In this document: positions 36,790 to 52,056 of the stretch, piece by piece | Position numbering within the stretch: position 1 is the stretch's first letter | Layout of the letters: the number at the start of each line of letters is the position of its first letter | Made by a program: the position numbers and the translations under genes | Notes under the pieces: generated by a model | What the model saw: the letters and a program-made list of their open reading frames with translations, nothing else | The model's database searches: none | Told to the model about the DNA's origin: nothing | Source: Apostichopus japonicus | Taxonomy: Eukaryota; Echinodermata; Holothuroidea; Aspidochirotida; Stichopodidae | Reading direction: 5' to 3' | NCBI RefSeq assembly: GCF_037975245.1 | Contig: NC_092579.1 | Span: forward strand, 28,094,166-28,154,165 | DNA: 60,000 bases

Positions 36790-39421
36790 AAGTTCTCGGT
36801 TTGTTTTACTATGAATCGGCTGTTACTGAACGAAAATGTTTTCCTTGCCACGCGAAGAAATTCATGGAAGACAGAAGCCGAAATCAGATCAAAGCGATGG
36901 ATATTAATATAGACTATCTGGTGTTAGCCTATGAATTGGAATCGAAACGGGAAGATGAAGATGAGGAAACTAGATTGTTACTCTCTACTAACCAAAATGA
37001 TGATGAGGAGGAGGAGGGTGAACAAAATGCAGTCTGCACCGCGTGTGAGTCACTATGGTGGAACTGTGATGGAGTGGCCGAACGCTATACAGATAAAACG
37101 ATTGGTAAGTGTATAGCAGGCACTGTTATATACTTCATGCCTGATTAATGTCTCATACAGGTCATAGAATCAGCTCATAAGAAACCAATTCTTAAATCAA
37201 CTGTTTTCGCACAAAATGTTGTCATTGCACTTGACGTCATATAGCTTTAAAGAGTAGTTCAGATGTTTTTCGGTGCTCACGTTAACGACCATGCAAACAA
37301 CATACAAAAACACTACTATAGACCATAAAGCATTAGTTTAAACCTCCTATATTATTCAGTTCATTTCCTCTTATAACTATGAAGCCCAGTCGAGTATATA
37401 TATATCAAGGATATAGTGTTGTTTCACATATTTTTAGTGACTATCGATGAATATGTCAAACTCTGAACTATTCTTTTAATACCCAATGAAGGTTTCCGTG
37501 TAAACGAAGGACATAACCATCAAATCGCTGAGCTGCTGTGGCTTGCAGTGGTGTGATTGCGGGGCGGGGGGGGGGAGACATTAATGGCCTACCTCCCATT
37601 TGAAATGATTCGGTCAGATTTTGGTTTTGCTTTCAGACCGAGGAAGAATAAGGGCACTGCTGCGGGGTGTACACCCCCCTATTCAAACTCCACAAAAATA
37701 AAGTATATTTCTTAGACTAGTTATCAAAACCTTGCGTTTAAAGCTACGACCTAATGTATAGTCTAAATATTCATCACAATACACAATTTAACGGCTTAAG
37801 GTTTCATGTTGTTCCGTGAAGGGGGAGGATTTAGGGTTAGAAGAACGTTGATAGAAATATATTAACTTTGCTAAACTGTTGAAACACTTATCCAAAGTAA
37901 AAATGTACGCAGTTCTATACCGAGTCTATAGTCTTGAATGATTTCAGTGTTTTCTTCATTAAGTTTGATTTCTTATATTGGACACATTACCGTATGGTCA
38001 AATTAGAATTAAATTATAAAAATGATTTGCTTTTGAAACAGGTTTCAGACGATGGTACCACAAGGGAGAGAAGTTCCTATCGACTGCGTGGCTTCTCTGT
38101 GCTTTGTGTCTTTTGGTTTATGGATTATACCTAATCATTCCAAGGTTGTTTGCAAAACCAGACCAAATTTTGCATCTTATTCTAAAGATGACGTTTTACT
38201 GTGCTATTGTTGCTCCGATTCTCTTGCTATTCTGCTCCAAGATCCGCAGTTGCTTCAAGTTTAATGTTCGTAAACTCGGCTGGGCATCATCTCTGAATTT
38301 AAGATATTTGATTAGACGAGCGCAAATATTGGATCTACCGAAGAGAGGTACGCTTCCTTAATTAAAGTATCTACATATGCGGGTATGTGCGTCATGCGTG
38401 TGTATGCGTGCATGCGTGTATGTATGCGCGCTCTTGTACATGTATATATCCATGTATATGTATGTATGTGTGCGTGCGTGTATGTATGCATATAATATAT
38501 ATATATATATATGTATATGTATATGATATCTATATATATATATATATATATATATATAGATATATACATATAGATATACATATAGATAAATATACATGTT
38601 TGTGTTCATGCATTTGATTTAAATCATTTAATTTTCATACTTTTGTTCCATCTTGTTATACAGGATTACCTGGAAAGCCGTTCCTGTTCATATGCATTTG
38701 CTTACCCACAACAGTCTCGGCCTACCGGTACGCCATTTTTCTTTTCATGGGAGATTGTGGCGTTACTTTTGAAAAAGTATTGGAATCCGTTTTTGGTACA
38801 AGCTTTATGATTGGAATGGGTCTTGTAATATATCTACTCTATTTTATCCGAGTTTCATTCCAATGCCATTTCAACATTCTCCTAAAATTTATCAAAGAAA
38901 ATGACGGAGATTTAACCAAATGTAAAGGTGTCCTTTTTGGGATTGTGGCAGAGTTTACTTGCTATAGTCAACTTTGCGGTTTATATACCGCTTTGCTGTT
39001 CCCTGTTGTAGTGTTGGCAATTGTAGCCAACCTGACGTGGGATTATATGAGCAGTGGGGCATGTGTCTCGCAATACGCACAGAGTGCACAGACGGTACAG
39101 ATGCACCTTATGGTACTTGCTTGGATTGAAATCATAGCGTTACTCTCTGTGTACTTATGCGCATTAGGTGGACTTAACGTGCAATACTTGTGGGATGATT
39201 TCATCACGAATATTGTGCTCATGAGGTCTAAGCAATGCAGTAAACCCTGTGACGATGTCTTGAAGCAGCTCAAACAGTTGATAACAGGATCGAACGCACT
39301 GATTTTCTCCATTATTGGTACTGTTACTGCTACTTATATGGGCTTCAATTTGGGTCAGCAAAATATTGCTTTCTTAACCGAATCGTGCAATGGTACATTT
39401 GCAAATTATCACTGTGGTTAA
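36669..39421 (+). CDS. B2: 7TM gustatory-receptor-like membrane protein, type B, complete
   Basis: Exons 36669-37104, 38042-38347 and 38664-39421, identical in length to B1 (436, 306, 758 nt); 499 aa. It differs from B1 at only a few residues: MYTRF for MYSRF, MEDRS for MEERS, HKGEK for HKRDK, ATVAP-type changes in TM2, and LLSVYL for LQSMYS in TM6. CxxC pairs, LWWNC, TM7 [11 protein letters not shown] and the CNGT tail are intact. Intron 2 is about 316 bp with mixed TG/TA repeats, against about 1.16 kb in B1. A possible alternative terminal exon lies at 39632-39669. Recent duplicate; both copies look functional. Function is inferred from topology only. Confidence 0.85.
38490..38575. repeat. 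TA-rich microsatellite in B2 intron 2
   Basis: Short (TA)n blocks, preceded by TGTATG-type repeats, at the site where B1 has the TCTA array. Confidence 0.9.
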
Positions 39422-40957
39422 GATACCATGGTAACTCAGATATCATTTGCACTTTCTTGCGTCTGTTTCAGAAAACTATAGAGATACGTTGTGCTTACAA
39501 TTCACATCAATCGATAGGCATTTGATAGCCTACGTTTAGAGTTTCATTCATCTTTAGAAAGACGACGTTGGTTGATATCTGTACGTTTTGGAACGTAACT
39601 CAAGAGTAATGATGTTTTTTTCTTCTTTCAGGTCAAAATTTTGCTATCGCGAGCTTCTTTTCAATGTAGCTTTAGGGTTTCCCAAGCATGTTAAACCATT
39701 TTGTAGTGGATCTCTTCATTCTGATTAACGTAAGTTAGTCTAAATATAAACCAGTGAAACCAGGCATAAATAACAATATTTTTTAATCTCATAGAACGGC
39801 TTATCGGTTCTCCTGGTCAGGCCAAAGTATATGGAGAGGGAGGGGTGTGGGGGGGGGGGGTGCTAGTTTGTATGGGCCTACGATGCTTGTATATCGTCGT
39901 GAAATCAATCCCCAACATTCCCTCGCGATCAGTTCCCTCAATTTGTTGAAAACTGACATAATAGATCCTCATTCATTTATTTTATCTGTGAACATGTTTA
40001 ACGTTCGCGCTAGCATGTCATAACACTTACTTATACAGGCACATGCCCCGAACCATTTCAACCCCCCCCCCCCCCCAACCTTCCCCACCTTTCAATCATT
40101 CTCTTTGTGGACTTGTAAACACGAGCGCAAGTGCAAGATATAACAATTTTCCGTCTCCTTTAAGTCAAGGCTTAATGAAATACGATGACGTCATGAGTCA
40201 CGTGACCTGATGGGGGGGGGGGGGATTTCTATATGTATCGGTCTTCAAGACAGCACCAATGTGAAATCAATTATAATACTGATAATGAGGAAAGTCGAAT
40301 CTTAAAACGATTCACTTTTAGTAGGCCTTCAGAACATGCACATCCGTTCTATTCATCCCCTTGCAACGTGATCAACTTACTGTTAACCCCTTAATAGAAA
40401 GTTTCAGTAGGTTCGTGGAAGCTATGGGAAGGTGAATATACATGAAGAGAGTTCTCGAAGACAGAGATTGAAAGAAAGATATATGCTTTAACACTATGTT
40501 TGCCATGTTCAAACGTATGTTTTAAAGGTTGCACTCAACATCATGTGTGACTGTACAGTAATCTAGGTATCGATGACTATATAGGGAAGTCAAACTTCTT
40601 AGTTAAGTAACAATTATAGCATACGCTGCAAATGATTGCCATGTACACAAAGTTTAGGTAAGCAATCCATTGCAATTTAGCGTGTATAATTGATAATATA
40701 CTAAATCTGAAATTATTGCCGAAGAGGAAAAAATAACTATTACATAGGCGTAAATATTCATTGTGATACAATGCATTAACCTATATTCTCGAATATTCTC
40801 GCCTATAGTTTTTCTGTCATCCTCAAACTAGCACACTGCTAGTCGTTCAAACCAAACGGATTAAAGTACTGAGGACACACTGGAGGTTTGTTTGTATATA
40901 CTCCTACCAAACATTTTATAACAAAAATAATAATAATAATAATAATGAAAGAAAAGG

Positions 40958-41330
40958 AACATTTACGAAAATATTAATCATGGCAAACTTTGATATGCAG
41001 TATAAAAGGATAAGGAAATAACAAAGAAAGTGTCCCATTACTTTCTATAAGGGAACATTTACGAAAATATTAATCATTGCAAACTTTGATATGTAGTATA
41101 AAGGATACGGAAATAACAAAGAAAGTGTCCCATTACTTTCTATAAGGAACATTTACGAAAATATTAATCATGGCAAACTTTGATATGCAGTATAAAAGGA
41201 TAAGGAAATAACAAAGAAAGTGTCCCATTACTTTCTATAAGGAACATTTACGAAAATATTAATCATGGCAAACTTTGATATGTAGTATAAAGTATACGGA
41301 AATAACAAAGAAAGTGTCCCATTACTCTGT
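40958..41330. repeat. 95-bp minisatellite, four units
   Basis: AACATTTACGAAAATATTAA begins each unit at 40958, 41054, 41148 and 41243, each ending GTGTCCCATTACT. The equivalent at 11413-11600 has two units. Confidence 0.9.
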
Positions 41331-41803
41331 ATATAGGCGAGAAGGCATCTTTAAATTTAGTACAGGATTACAAATGGAAGCATGCAGAGTAGTGAAATCT
41401 TTAAATGCTGACCATAGCTTTGTTAGTTATTAAGATGTTAAGATGTATTGTATTTAATCAGAGAAAACTGGTTGTTCTAAGACAGTGTTCTAAGACTGTT
41501 CGGATGAGTATTCGTCAAAACTACGGATGTATGTATGTTGACGGCGATGTAAACAATTAGGATAATCATTCAGTTATCAAAATAATGTATTATTTGAGGA
41601 AAAAATTTGGGCAAGTTGAGCTATATAACTAACATGGAATATCGAACTGATTGTCTCTTAAATGAAATAATTACTGCGAATCAAAAAACACAAAGTTATA
41701 CCAGTTACTGGGACAAATTATACAACGCAACATTCCCTATATATCTGGAAATATAGTATGCAGTAGTGTAACGTGCAACCACTTAGATTTTCCTTAGCTG
41801 TTT

Positions 41804-41834
<31 letters not shown>

Positions 41835-42255
41835 GCTATATATTATATGCTATTTCTATGCACTGTGTGTGGACATTTCACAGTTTAACTATTCGTAGAC
41901 TATTTCGTTTCTGCTTTATAGTTTTATCTTTATGACATATTCTGTTTAATTTATATTTCTTCGTATTAGTCCGTAAAACGTCAAAGTAAGTCATTTACGT
42001 TCCTTTCGAACTTTCGTTATTGATCAACAAATTTTCAATATGTGCGGAAGATGCGAGTGATATCATAGTTGCTAACCTGTTCAAAATACATGAACAACAT
42101 ACAACAAAATAGACAAATAAATCAGGACTTTGGTGCGGGAGGGGGGGGGGTTACCCCACCCAGTTTTTCGCAATTTCTAAAGATTTTCAATTGAAAAAAA
42201 CCCTAATTCTATCAGGCTTAGCTCATGAATTATAATCATTCATCGTGCATCGGTA

Positions 42256-42447
<192 letters not shown>

Positions 42448-44512
42448 TATGTCCATACACTGTGTGTAGGCATTTGTATTTTCTTAGGATATTCCCTTTT
42501 AGAGGTTAGAAGCTCATGCAATCTTTTGGTATAAGTTTCTTTCTCTTCTGCATAGGACAATTGACATACTTGTTGTACTCAATCATGCAGATTTTGCAAC
42601 ACAATTGATAGTTAATTAATTGTAATTTTTGTCCATATGTACTTCCTTGTGAATTAAATAGTGAAAGTGGTTACCTCTTTGTTGTATTACCTGGAAAGAG
42701 GCAAGGTTGTTTACTATTGGTATTCCTTGAAGGCTCTGGTTAGTTTTCTACAGTATTACTCATAACTATGGATGTTTTAGAATCTTAAAGCAGTATAGTA
42801 TTGTTCTCGCGTACACACTGAAATTAAAGTGATATATCGGTCTTTGTTTAAAGTGATATAAACCATACCTACTATTGCTATTCATGATAGTTATGCTTGA
42901 TTATCGTAATTGTTTGTCGTACAAAGTTCATTGTTTCTAATATTATAACTTTGTAATTTTCTTTCAGGGGAATTTCCCCTTATTCCTAATTTTCCACATG
43001 TGAATAGATATGTATCCAAATACAACCTGCATGGTAATTATTTCGCTCCCTTTCTGATGTCTCTGTGTCTGTTTGTGGCGTTACATTAGTGACGTTGTTC
43101 TTCACGAAAGTACGTTATATACGCTAAAGATGGGTGTGTGTCCCTTTGAAATAGTCATCTTTCACAACTGTTCATTTCCTTACAGTTCCTGGTCTGTGCA
43201 TGGATTTGACCTCCATTTTTGTTGTGTTTTATTACCCCCATACCCCCCCCCCCAACTTTCAACCTCTTTGCTACTACCACAAACCTATATAATACCAGGC
43301 GTTTCATCTTCTAAATATCCTAATGATGTACCGTGTTTATTGTATTCCACTACAGCCTAGCAAGAAAAGTTTATTAAATTAGATCATAATTGGAACTTGG
43401 CCCATAGACACAGAAGATATTACGAAGCCACTATACGTTCACAGAAATTCCAAAATTATTTTTAACAAAGCCGGGAGTTGGACAACTTTCAGGAAATATA
43501 TACAATGATAGCCTACACATGATATAGGTTATATTCAGGTTATATATAAAAGGTTATATTCAGAATATCAGATAAATTTAGTCAATTCTATATTTTTATG
43601 TAAAACGAAAGAACCGTATATAGGGTGTCGTTAACTTGAGGATGCGTTTATGTAATGCAAACGTGTGGAAATATTTAGCAATAAAATTTCCGATTATCTT
43701 AAACCTGTTAGTTCGACATATATACAGCGTCGTCAAAACGAAACAATTTTTCTGATTTTCGAGAAAGTTCTAAATATAATGTTTGAAAATGTTATAAAAT
43801 GATATACATATCAGCTTTATAACTGATAAACGGGTACCCACCTTCAGCAGTTTTAACTGATCACGCCATGGGAAACGGATGCATCGGTAGTAACTAGTTT
43901 TTAGGTTCGCTTTCAAAACAATTCAAGTGTCCAATTAACGGCTTCAATTCACCTTCTCATAATCAAACCGTGCATGTAATACAATGTCAATAAAAGGTGG
44001 GGGGAGGTTTTAACAACATAAAGTTTGATGAGAATCTTCTGCATCGGTAGTAACTTAGGATTTTATGTGCGCTTTCAAAACAATTCAAGTATCCAATTAA
44101 CGGCTTCAAGTCACTTTCTGGTAATCAAACCGTGCGTATAATACAAAGTCAAAGCGAGTGAATTAACAAAATAAAGTGTTTTATTTTGATAACAATAAAA
44201 AGTTACTTTACAATGCATCGAACTTGCGTATAGTACTTTATTCCTATCTACTGCCTAAATGTCCATCAATGCATATATAAGTATGTTATAATGTTCTATA
44301 TTACTTTCACTTTGTATGTAATATATATATAGTCGTGTTGCAATCGGTACTTACAAGTGTAGCGCTTTTAACTTCCTAATAACATATAAAGTGCAACTAC
44401 AAGTTGGTGTCACAAAAAGACAAGCTAGTGTTCTTATCCAACCTAAAGTGAGACACTCGCTATACTGGCGCTTTATCCGGATCTAGTATTGAAGAAATCT
44501 TCCTACGATACG

Positions 44513-47389
44513 ATGGATCATAATTGCAGCAATTGGAATAGTAACGACACCAAGCGAATGAAAAGATGGCCATTTCTGTTTTGGTTTATCCTCAAATTCC
44601 TGGGCTTATTTTTTCATGAACAAGTTGTGACTGAACGGAAATGTTTCTCTTGTCGAGCTAAGAGGTTTACCAGAAGACACCATCCTGGGAGTAAAACTAA
44701 AGCAATTGATGTTGATGTAGATTCTCTGATATTAGCTTACGAACAAGACGACACAGATGTCGCCGGAGAGAGGACACCACTACTCTCGGAGGAATACGAA
44801 AAGAAAGAGCTGGAGGAGTCTTGTAACGTATGCGAAACTCTTTGGTGGAACTGCGATCGTGTTCGTGAAAGATATACGGAAAATGAAATTGGTAAGATTT
44901 CATTTCCTCAATCTGTCCAGGCGCGTAGCCAAGGGTGGGGGGGGGGGCAAAGGAGGCAGCCCCCACCTTAAGCATATATAAAAAACATTTTTTTAATTGT
45001 TTTTATGATATCGCTAGTAAATTCAAAAGAGAAAATGCTAAAATGCAACTTACAAGGCCTGGGAAGTGCAATTTCTAGCAATCTGGGAGGCATTTTCAGC
45101 CAAAATTTTCTTGTACGCTTCGCGCCAACTTATGGTGGCGCTACGCATAGATAGTTTGCAGAGCCGTATCTCTATATACGGCTCTGATAGTTTGCAATGC
45201 CGTATCTACGGCTCTGATAGTTTGCCTACAATTTCGCCCCCTCCACTGGCAAATTCCTGGCTACGCGCCTGAGTCCGTCATTATGGTTCCACGTTCTATA
45301 GAGGATTACTAACAACCATAAATTTTAAAACTCCTCTATATAGGCTTCTATTCTTTTTATGCACTGATTTCGAATGAAAGTGGGGTGTCATTCCTGGTTA
45401 TGCAGTATGTAAGGTTAAGGCCTACCCTTGGTTTTGACTGGCATGTACCCCCCCCCCCCTCCAATTTTCAACCATCTTTGCATAGTAGGTTGCTTGACGT
45501 TTCTATGAGTATCAAGAAAATATCAACTTATACATCGTGTTGAGTATTGTTATGCAGAGGACGCTATGGATAGATATATCTTTGAGGCATCCTTTAGTCA
45601 CCCCGTCTTCCCCCTTCCTAAGGTAGACGATTCGAATTTAGAGCAGCACACAACTTTCATTTTTTTCCCTATTATTTACTTATTTGTTCCATCACAGGCG
45701 TTCAAAGTTGGTGTCGTAAATGGAGCAGCATATCTTCCACCGTGTGGTTGCTATTTGAAGTAGCTCTTTTGATGCTCGACATCTCTACGTTTTTGCCAAG
45801 ACTGTTTGCAAAACCGGACAAGGTCTTACATCTTCTTATCATGGCGTCCTTCCGCATGGTACTCCTGTCTCCTCTCATGTTGATGTTGTGCTCTAAGATA
45901 CGTAGTTACTTCAAGTCTAGTGTTCCAAGACTCCGCTGGGCATCATCACTCAATGTAAGATACCTGATTAAGCGAGGGCAGATTTTGGACCTTCCCAACA
46001 GAGGTATAGTTAAGACAGCTTGTTAGTGTAAACAACAATTAAGACGATATACTGGTATAACGCTGTTAACGCTGTTTACGCTGTTAAGCGAATTAAAAAG
46101 TGCTTCACTCTGAAGGGAATCACATTGGGGTTTACGAGAAACACACTGGGGTTTACGCAACATAAATAATATGTTTGAAATGTAACTCGAACTACTTTTT
46201 TTGGGAAAATAAATGAAATTTATTGTTCCGTAGAATCGGCCCAACATCTCCGTAATCATGTGCTCGCTTCCGCTAAGGCATAGTTTGTGCCTGTTGCTTT
46301 AGTGTTGGTTGTAATTAAATTTCTCAGGGTTTAGTTTTCAGTGATCTCAAAGATAGAAAACGTCGGAGTTTATTCAATGTATGTTTAGCCTTATTCAAGA
46401 GTAAAAATATCAAGTAGTAACCCATAATAATGTGAGTAAAGAGGCTTTACGTTCATTCAAAACAACGAAAAACAACAACAACAACAGAATATCACTGTTT
46501 GAAATTTTTGACGGAAAAACCTCACTGTTTTGATTAAAATAATTTCTCATAATACGTAGGCTATGTCTATTACAAACTATCGATAACAAAAATTAAAAAA
46601 ATATGAATTATTAAGGTTCGTTTTCTTTAATTCACAGGTCTTCCTGGTAAACCGTTCCTTTCCCTTTGCGTGTGTTGTCCTGTGACCATTGCTGTCTACC
46701 GAACGATCATTTTCCTGTACATTGGTGATTGCGGGTTTACACTTTCCAAGGGACTACAGTCATTCGTTGGTGTAATGTTTATGTTTGCATTAGGTTTATT
46801 CGTGTACCTGCTCTATTTCATCCGGGTTTCATTCCAGTGCCATTTTAAGCTATTGCTTGCTTACATCAAAGAGCTTGAATGCGACGCGAGGATATGCAAA
46901 GGTGTCATTATGCAAGTCGCAGCAGATTTCAATTGTTACAGGCGTCTTTGTGGTCTCTGCACAATCCTAATGTTTCCTGCAACTGTTTTGGCAATTGTAT
47001 CAAACTTAACATGGGATTATATAGTCTTTGGGACATGTGTCATGAAGTATGCAAGCAGCAGAAACATACAAACACATCTAATGATTCTAGCTTGGCTTGA
47101 AATTATCACAGTATTATCATTGTACACGTTTGCATTGGGAGGATTTCAAGTTCGATATATTTGGGACAATTTCATAGCAGACATTCTGCTAATCAAATCG
47201 AAACAATCAACGATATCGTGGAAAGAAATTTTGTTGGAAATCGAGTACTTGTTGAAAGATTCTTACTTGCTAGTAATAACCATTTTTGGTACAGTCACTG
47301 GAATTTATATGGGTTTTCATTTCACTGTTCAAAATGTGGCTTTTCTGACTTCGACATGTAATGGCACGTTTGTTAATATTTGTTTTTAG
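44513..47389 (+). CDS. C2: 7TM gustatory-receptor-like membrane protein, type C, complete
   Basis: Exons 44513-44891, 45698-46003 and 46638-47389, the same lengths as C1 (379, 306, 752 nt); 478 aa. Start MDHNCSNWNSN. Motifs are as in C1: [55 protein letters not shown]7 GTVTGIYMGFHF and tail TSTCNGTFVNICF. Several residues (FIRV, CHFKLL, KELECDA) match D1 and not C1, fitting gene conversion or retained ancestral states. Intron 1 keeps the shared hAT-like MITE; intron 2 lacks the TTAA MITE. Function is inferred from topology only. Confidence 0.85.
44918..45271. mobile_element. hAT-like MITE in C2 intron 1 (CAGGCGCGTAGCC ends)
   Basis: Same insertion as 14985-15307, ending CTGGCTACGCGCCTG without the TATA insert. 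Unlike C1 it has an internal duplication producing AGAGCCGTAT/ATACGGCTCT hairpins at about 45160-45185. Confidence 0.7.
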
Positions 47390-48656
47390 TCTGTTGTGAA
47401 CATGATCCTATAACACTTCAGTAACGAAGTAGTTTCTGCAGGTTAGTTGAAGAACACATGTTTGTGGACTTCATTCATCTTTGAAAAGTAAGATTAAAAT
47501 TGGTACAAATTCATAGAACCAGGAAACTGCATGTTATTCTGAATAATAACTTCCTTGTGAATCTGATATAACACTGTACGTCTTTGAACAGGAAGTATGT
47601 TGTCACTAACAACTAAACCAGGAAACTAAAAAAGTTGAAGCCAAAAGAACAACAAAGGAGGAACTTTTAGCATTTCCGGGTCGAGCCGAGTGAATCAAAA
47701 AGCTTCAGGGGACGGTGTACTTAAATGTGAAATAAAGAAATTACACTAATTGACTACTGGGTACACCCGAAAGCATTGGAATTATAATGACTAAATGTAA
47801 TTAATGTTTCTGGAGTTTGTTAGGCTCATTCCGGCAGTTTAAACTCATCACAAAATAGAGTTTTTAATATTTCAGACAGTTCTGAATTATTTCAAAATAC
47901 TATTCTTCGCAGGGGGATAGGAAGCTTCCAAAAAGTGGGGGGGTGCACAATAATCAGAGGGGCGCTTTCTCATTCCACAACAACCACTCCGTTATGCTAT
48001 AAACCGATACACACCGGCCATATCACTTAAATATATATGATGTGTTAGTATGCCTATCAATACTATTTATTGAGATTGTTTATTTTTAACCGTGCTACAA
48101 AAAGATATGGGGTGCCATTTTAGAAATAGAATGTACAGACTAAAAATAAATAATTAAAATAAAATATTAACTCAACAAAGGCTTAAGATATCCAAAAGAC
48201 AGTTCTTCATCAAAGGGGCACATTTTATTTGCCAGTAGGGCACATTTGCAATTTTTGAAAAAAGTGGGGGGGGGACACGTGCCCCCAGTGCCTCCGGTGT
48301 AGCAGTACAAACTGTCGCAAATATTCCATATTCAGTATATACTGTCCCAGTCCCACTGGGACAGTTTATACTGAATTTACCAGTATATTCAGTCTCCCGG
48401 ACCTTTTGTACAAGGCCAGTTGGTACAGACTGTCTCCCAGGACAGTTTATGCTATGATGAAACGAGGGGGGACATTATTTGTTGGTCGCATATTTTGTTG
48501 TAAATTGTGTCCCCCTGAACACTATGTCCGCATTAGCATACGTTCGAGTAGCAAAAATTTAATTAGTAATGGACTCTGGCAGTATCTGTATTATTAGCAA
48601 ACTGTCGCATTTCGGCTTCCGTATATTTAGCTGTAAAGTCGTGCGACAACTAAAAA

Positions 48657-51600
48657 TGGAAAAGCTAGCAGAAAACGTGAGACAAATTGCGGATATTCTA
48701 AGAGATGAGAGCTATCCAAGTGGGTTTACAAGAATAAAACAGAGAAGGATCTTACGGAGACAAAGTCAGTCTTTCAGACTGGCTGAAAATGGAACTCTTG
48801 CGTACCGAAATTGAAGGAAAGTTTTGCTATCTAGGGCTTCTCAACTCGCCCAAATCGAGGCAGCTCATACTGACTAGTGACATCTATAAGGTAATGTCTG
48901 TAACTTACAGTGTAGGATACACAATATGGTATTGGTTGTTAAATGGCGAACGGCCATTCCACAGTTTAACTATGACCAGGCCTCTAGGACTGATTGGTGC
49001 ACAAATTATGATATTCTTTTACCACGTTTGGTTAGTTGTAAAAACTCATTCGCAAAAGTCAAGCAATTGCTTATGCAACATTATAATCAGTTGTATGCTT
49101 GAGCAAAGTTGTAAGTGCATGAACAAAGTTATTAGGGCCTATTTCGTTTTGTTTACCCAATTGTCTTAACAAATTTTTGTGAAAATTATTATAAATTTCT
49201 ACCTTTTATCGCCCTGCCTATCATAAAAGATAACAACAGATCACTAAAGCTTACAGAGCAAGGCTGGTTTGCATGCATGGGACACTATAAAATGCAATTA
49301 TTGGACTATAGCATATAGCCTAACCTACTTCTATAGAGGAGAGTGGCACTAATACTGTACATAACAAATTCACGGTCATTAATTTTGGTTGGTAAGAACA
49401 GATATTGAAGGCCTGATAGTACTTTTTTAGGTGTGGCATATTCTCTACATGCCAAACCTCACTACAGAAGAAAACTCCTTAAATATCTATAGACCCAAAT
49501 AGTGGTCATGCAATATGTACAATAATGGGAATATTCCATTTCAAACACCGATATAGAGTTGTAATTCAATTTTAAGGCACTTCAGCTAGAACTACCAATC
49601 CTGCAGCCCATATATTTGTGTTTGTGTGTTTGTTTGTTTGTTTTTTTATGGGGGGGGGCAAAAAAAACATGATATCCCCTTGATCATGAATTTTCTTATC
49701 TCTTTGAAGGTGTTCATCTTTGCACAGATAAACCAGACAACAGACTATGTCTAGATTCTATTGGAGAACTATCAACGTTGATGTAACAAGTTATGTTCAA
49801 CAGGATGTCAAAGCGTCATTGTCCTGTAGACCTACGAACAAGTCTCCATAGCATTCCTGTAACTGGATTATGGACACAGGTATATTCTCAATCTGTTTTA
49901 ATTGCACAGGATGTCCGCAGTATGCAGTGAAGGTTTAGTATAGTTAATGTCATTGTTTCTGGACAAATTCAACATTTACAAGTTTAAAGGTAGTCTGTAT
50001 TGGCCCTAAATTTTGGCCACTTTAATTGCTAGAAATTTTCAAAAAGTACTTTCCTGGGGGTAATAACCCTTTAAATTGTGCTCAGACATTCTAAATGGTG
50101 ACACGAGATGATTGAATGTCCCAGTGAGGTAAATTTACTCCAGGGAAATAAACATACTTAAAGAATTTTGTCCATAGTGAAAATTTGGCATATTTAGGGC
50201 CTATACAGCATACCTTTAAGCCACACTCTGGTCTAACTGCAGAGCAACCATCAATATATGCAAATAATTATAAGTTGCAAAAAGTGGCGTATCATTTTTC
50301 TGGTTTAGTGGTTGAAGCGATTGTAAATATAAGGTACAGTATGGTGTAAGTTACATTTTTATGTTTGCAAGGTAAAAATAATTGGCCTAAATCCACCAAC
50401 ACCCTGTTTCTATCAGATATCCCACTATTTTTTATCTAGATCTGTGTACAGAATGGAATAGAACAATGGAATAGAACAAATGGAATAGAACAACAGTCAA
50501 GGCAAAGCCTGCAACTTGTAAATGTTTTTGAAATTAGAACCTAAATGCTGTCTTCTTTCTTAACAGGTTGGTGTAGATCTTATTGGTCCTCTACCAGTGA
50601 CAGCTGCAAAGCGACTGTACATCATAACACTGTCTGACTTCTATTCAAAGTGGCCTGAGACTAAGGCAGTGCCTGACAAGACTAGCTGCAGCATCAACTT
50701 CTTATTGCATTACTGATGTGATGATGAGGTAAGCATGTCTTAAAAAGTGAATAATTTTCTGTAGTTAGTTCCAATATGAATGGCATCATATCTGTTATTT
50801 GTACCATGAAAATAACTTGTAGTGCATGGCAGAATGTTGTGTTTGAGTATAAATTATTTCCAAATAGGTATTAGGCATACAGAAAGGTCACGAAGGTAGG
50901 TGAGAACAGAGAAAGTGTACTGTAAATCTTTGCAGGTTAAGTCCCCATTAACAAGTTTACATGTACATAGTTTTTGTTCCTATATTTACTTGCAAAGGTT
51001 CCACCTCTGGTTCTTAAGTAGCATACATAGCCTGACAATTGTCATTTGATTTACATCCCCAAAAAGTGATTTTGGCTGGACATGTTTCACTGCAGCAGAC
51101 ACAGCTTATTTGTTCAAACAAGTGATGAGTAAATAATTAAGACCACATTCCACAGCTAGACACCACCTATTGTGTGTTGTTTTTCAAAAAGGTGTTGGAC
51201 AGTTTGATATTGTAACCACAGGGAACTTTTCTGTTTAGAAAGTGTGAACTTATTACTACTTGGCTGTTTTGACAGGAATTTCGACAAGATAAGAGAGATA
51301 ATGTATCAACTGAGTTTTGGTATCATTTCTCTGTAAGGTCCGTTGTGGAAAATTGCTAAATGTGTTTGTGTGTGTGGTGGGGGATATTTCCTGAAACCTG
51401 GGAGAGGGACCCCTTTTTCTTTGGCAAAATAAGGCAATGTTTAGGTCTCTTGATGCAAAATGATGTATAATAGTACATTTTACTATAACGGTAAGCTAGC
51501 ATTATTTGTTTTTGCATTTGGGTGATACAGAGGGTGTTTTGAACCCCCATGGATCCTGATTCAGGGCAATTAATGTTTGATCGGCATTAAACAGTCATAC

Positions 51601-52056
51601 CATGCACACATACATCAATAGAGCACCAAAAGGCATCAAACTTCTGAATATTAAATTTAATTAATATGTCACAAATGTTGTATTGGCTCATGTGGTTAAA
51701 ACTTTCAGGTTTGGGAGTGAACTGTACAATATAGCGCCAAAATTATGACATGCAATCTCCAATTAAAATAATGGAGACGGTAATCCCATAAACATGTAGG
51801 TGTCACAATAAAAGATCATCCAATTAACTCAATGCCTAAGCATAGTTCAACTGTACACTATACAGTCTACATTGTGAATGTTAATCATCTTTGTAGTGGG
51901 GCCTACACATAACCTTTCAAGATGATAATTTATTTTATATATAACTTACAGTGTGGCATTCACTACTCATAATATTGCTTTCAACTTTTATTTTGCACAG
52001 ATTTGGTTGTACTGATACCTCATCCCTGACCACCAATGGAGGAAGTATGTATGAAG
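48657..52056 (+). pseudogene. Broken Ginger transposase (integrase-like)
   Basis: Recognisable pieces: 48657-48813, with IADILRDESYPSGFTRIKQ then RRQSQSF, like the N-terminal segment of Ginger/KRBA2-type proteins. About 49745-49880 has RFYWRTINVDVTSYVQQ in one frame and RHCPVDLRTSLHSIPV in another, the zinc-binding region. 50567-50728 has VGVDLIGPLPVT and LSDFYSKWPE, the DDE core. 52001-52056 has FGCTDTSSLTTNGGS. Introns show GT-AG ends (49880/50567, 50729/52000). A 1-base shift within 50567-50728 leads to a stop, and the second catalytic Asp appears lost (TTNGG). No intact product is possible. Confidence 0.72.

Noticed and set aside
48406-48597. ORF at the left end of the Ginger element as a gene
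   Set aside because: It lies in the palindromic terminal region of the element and shows no domain.
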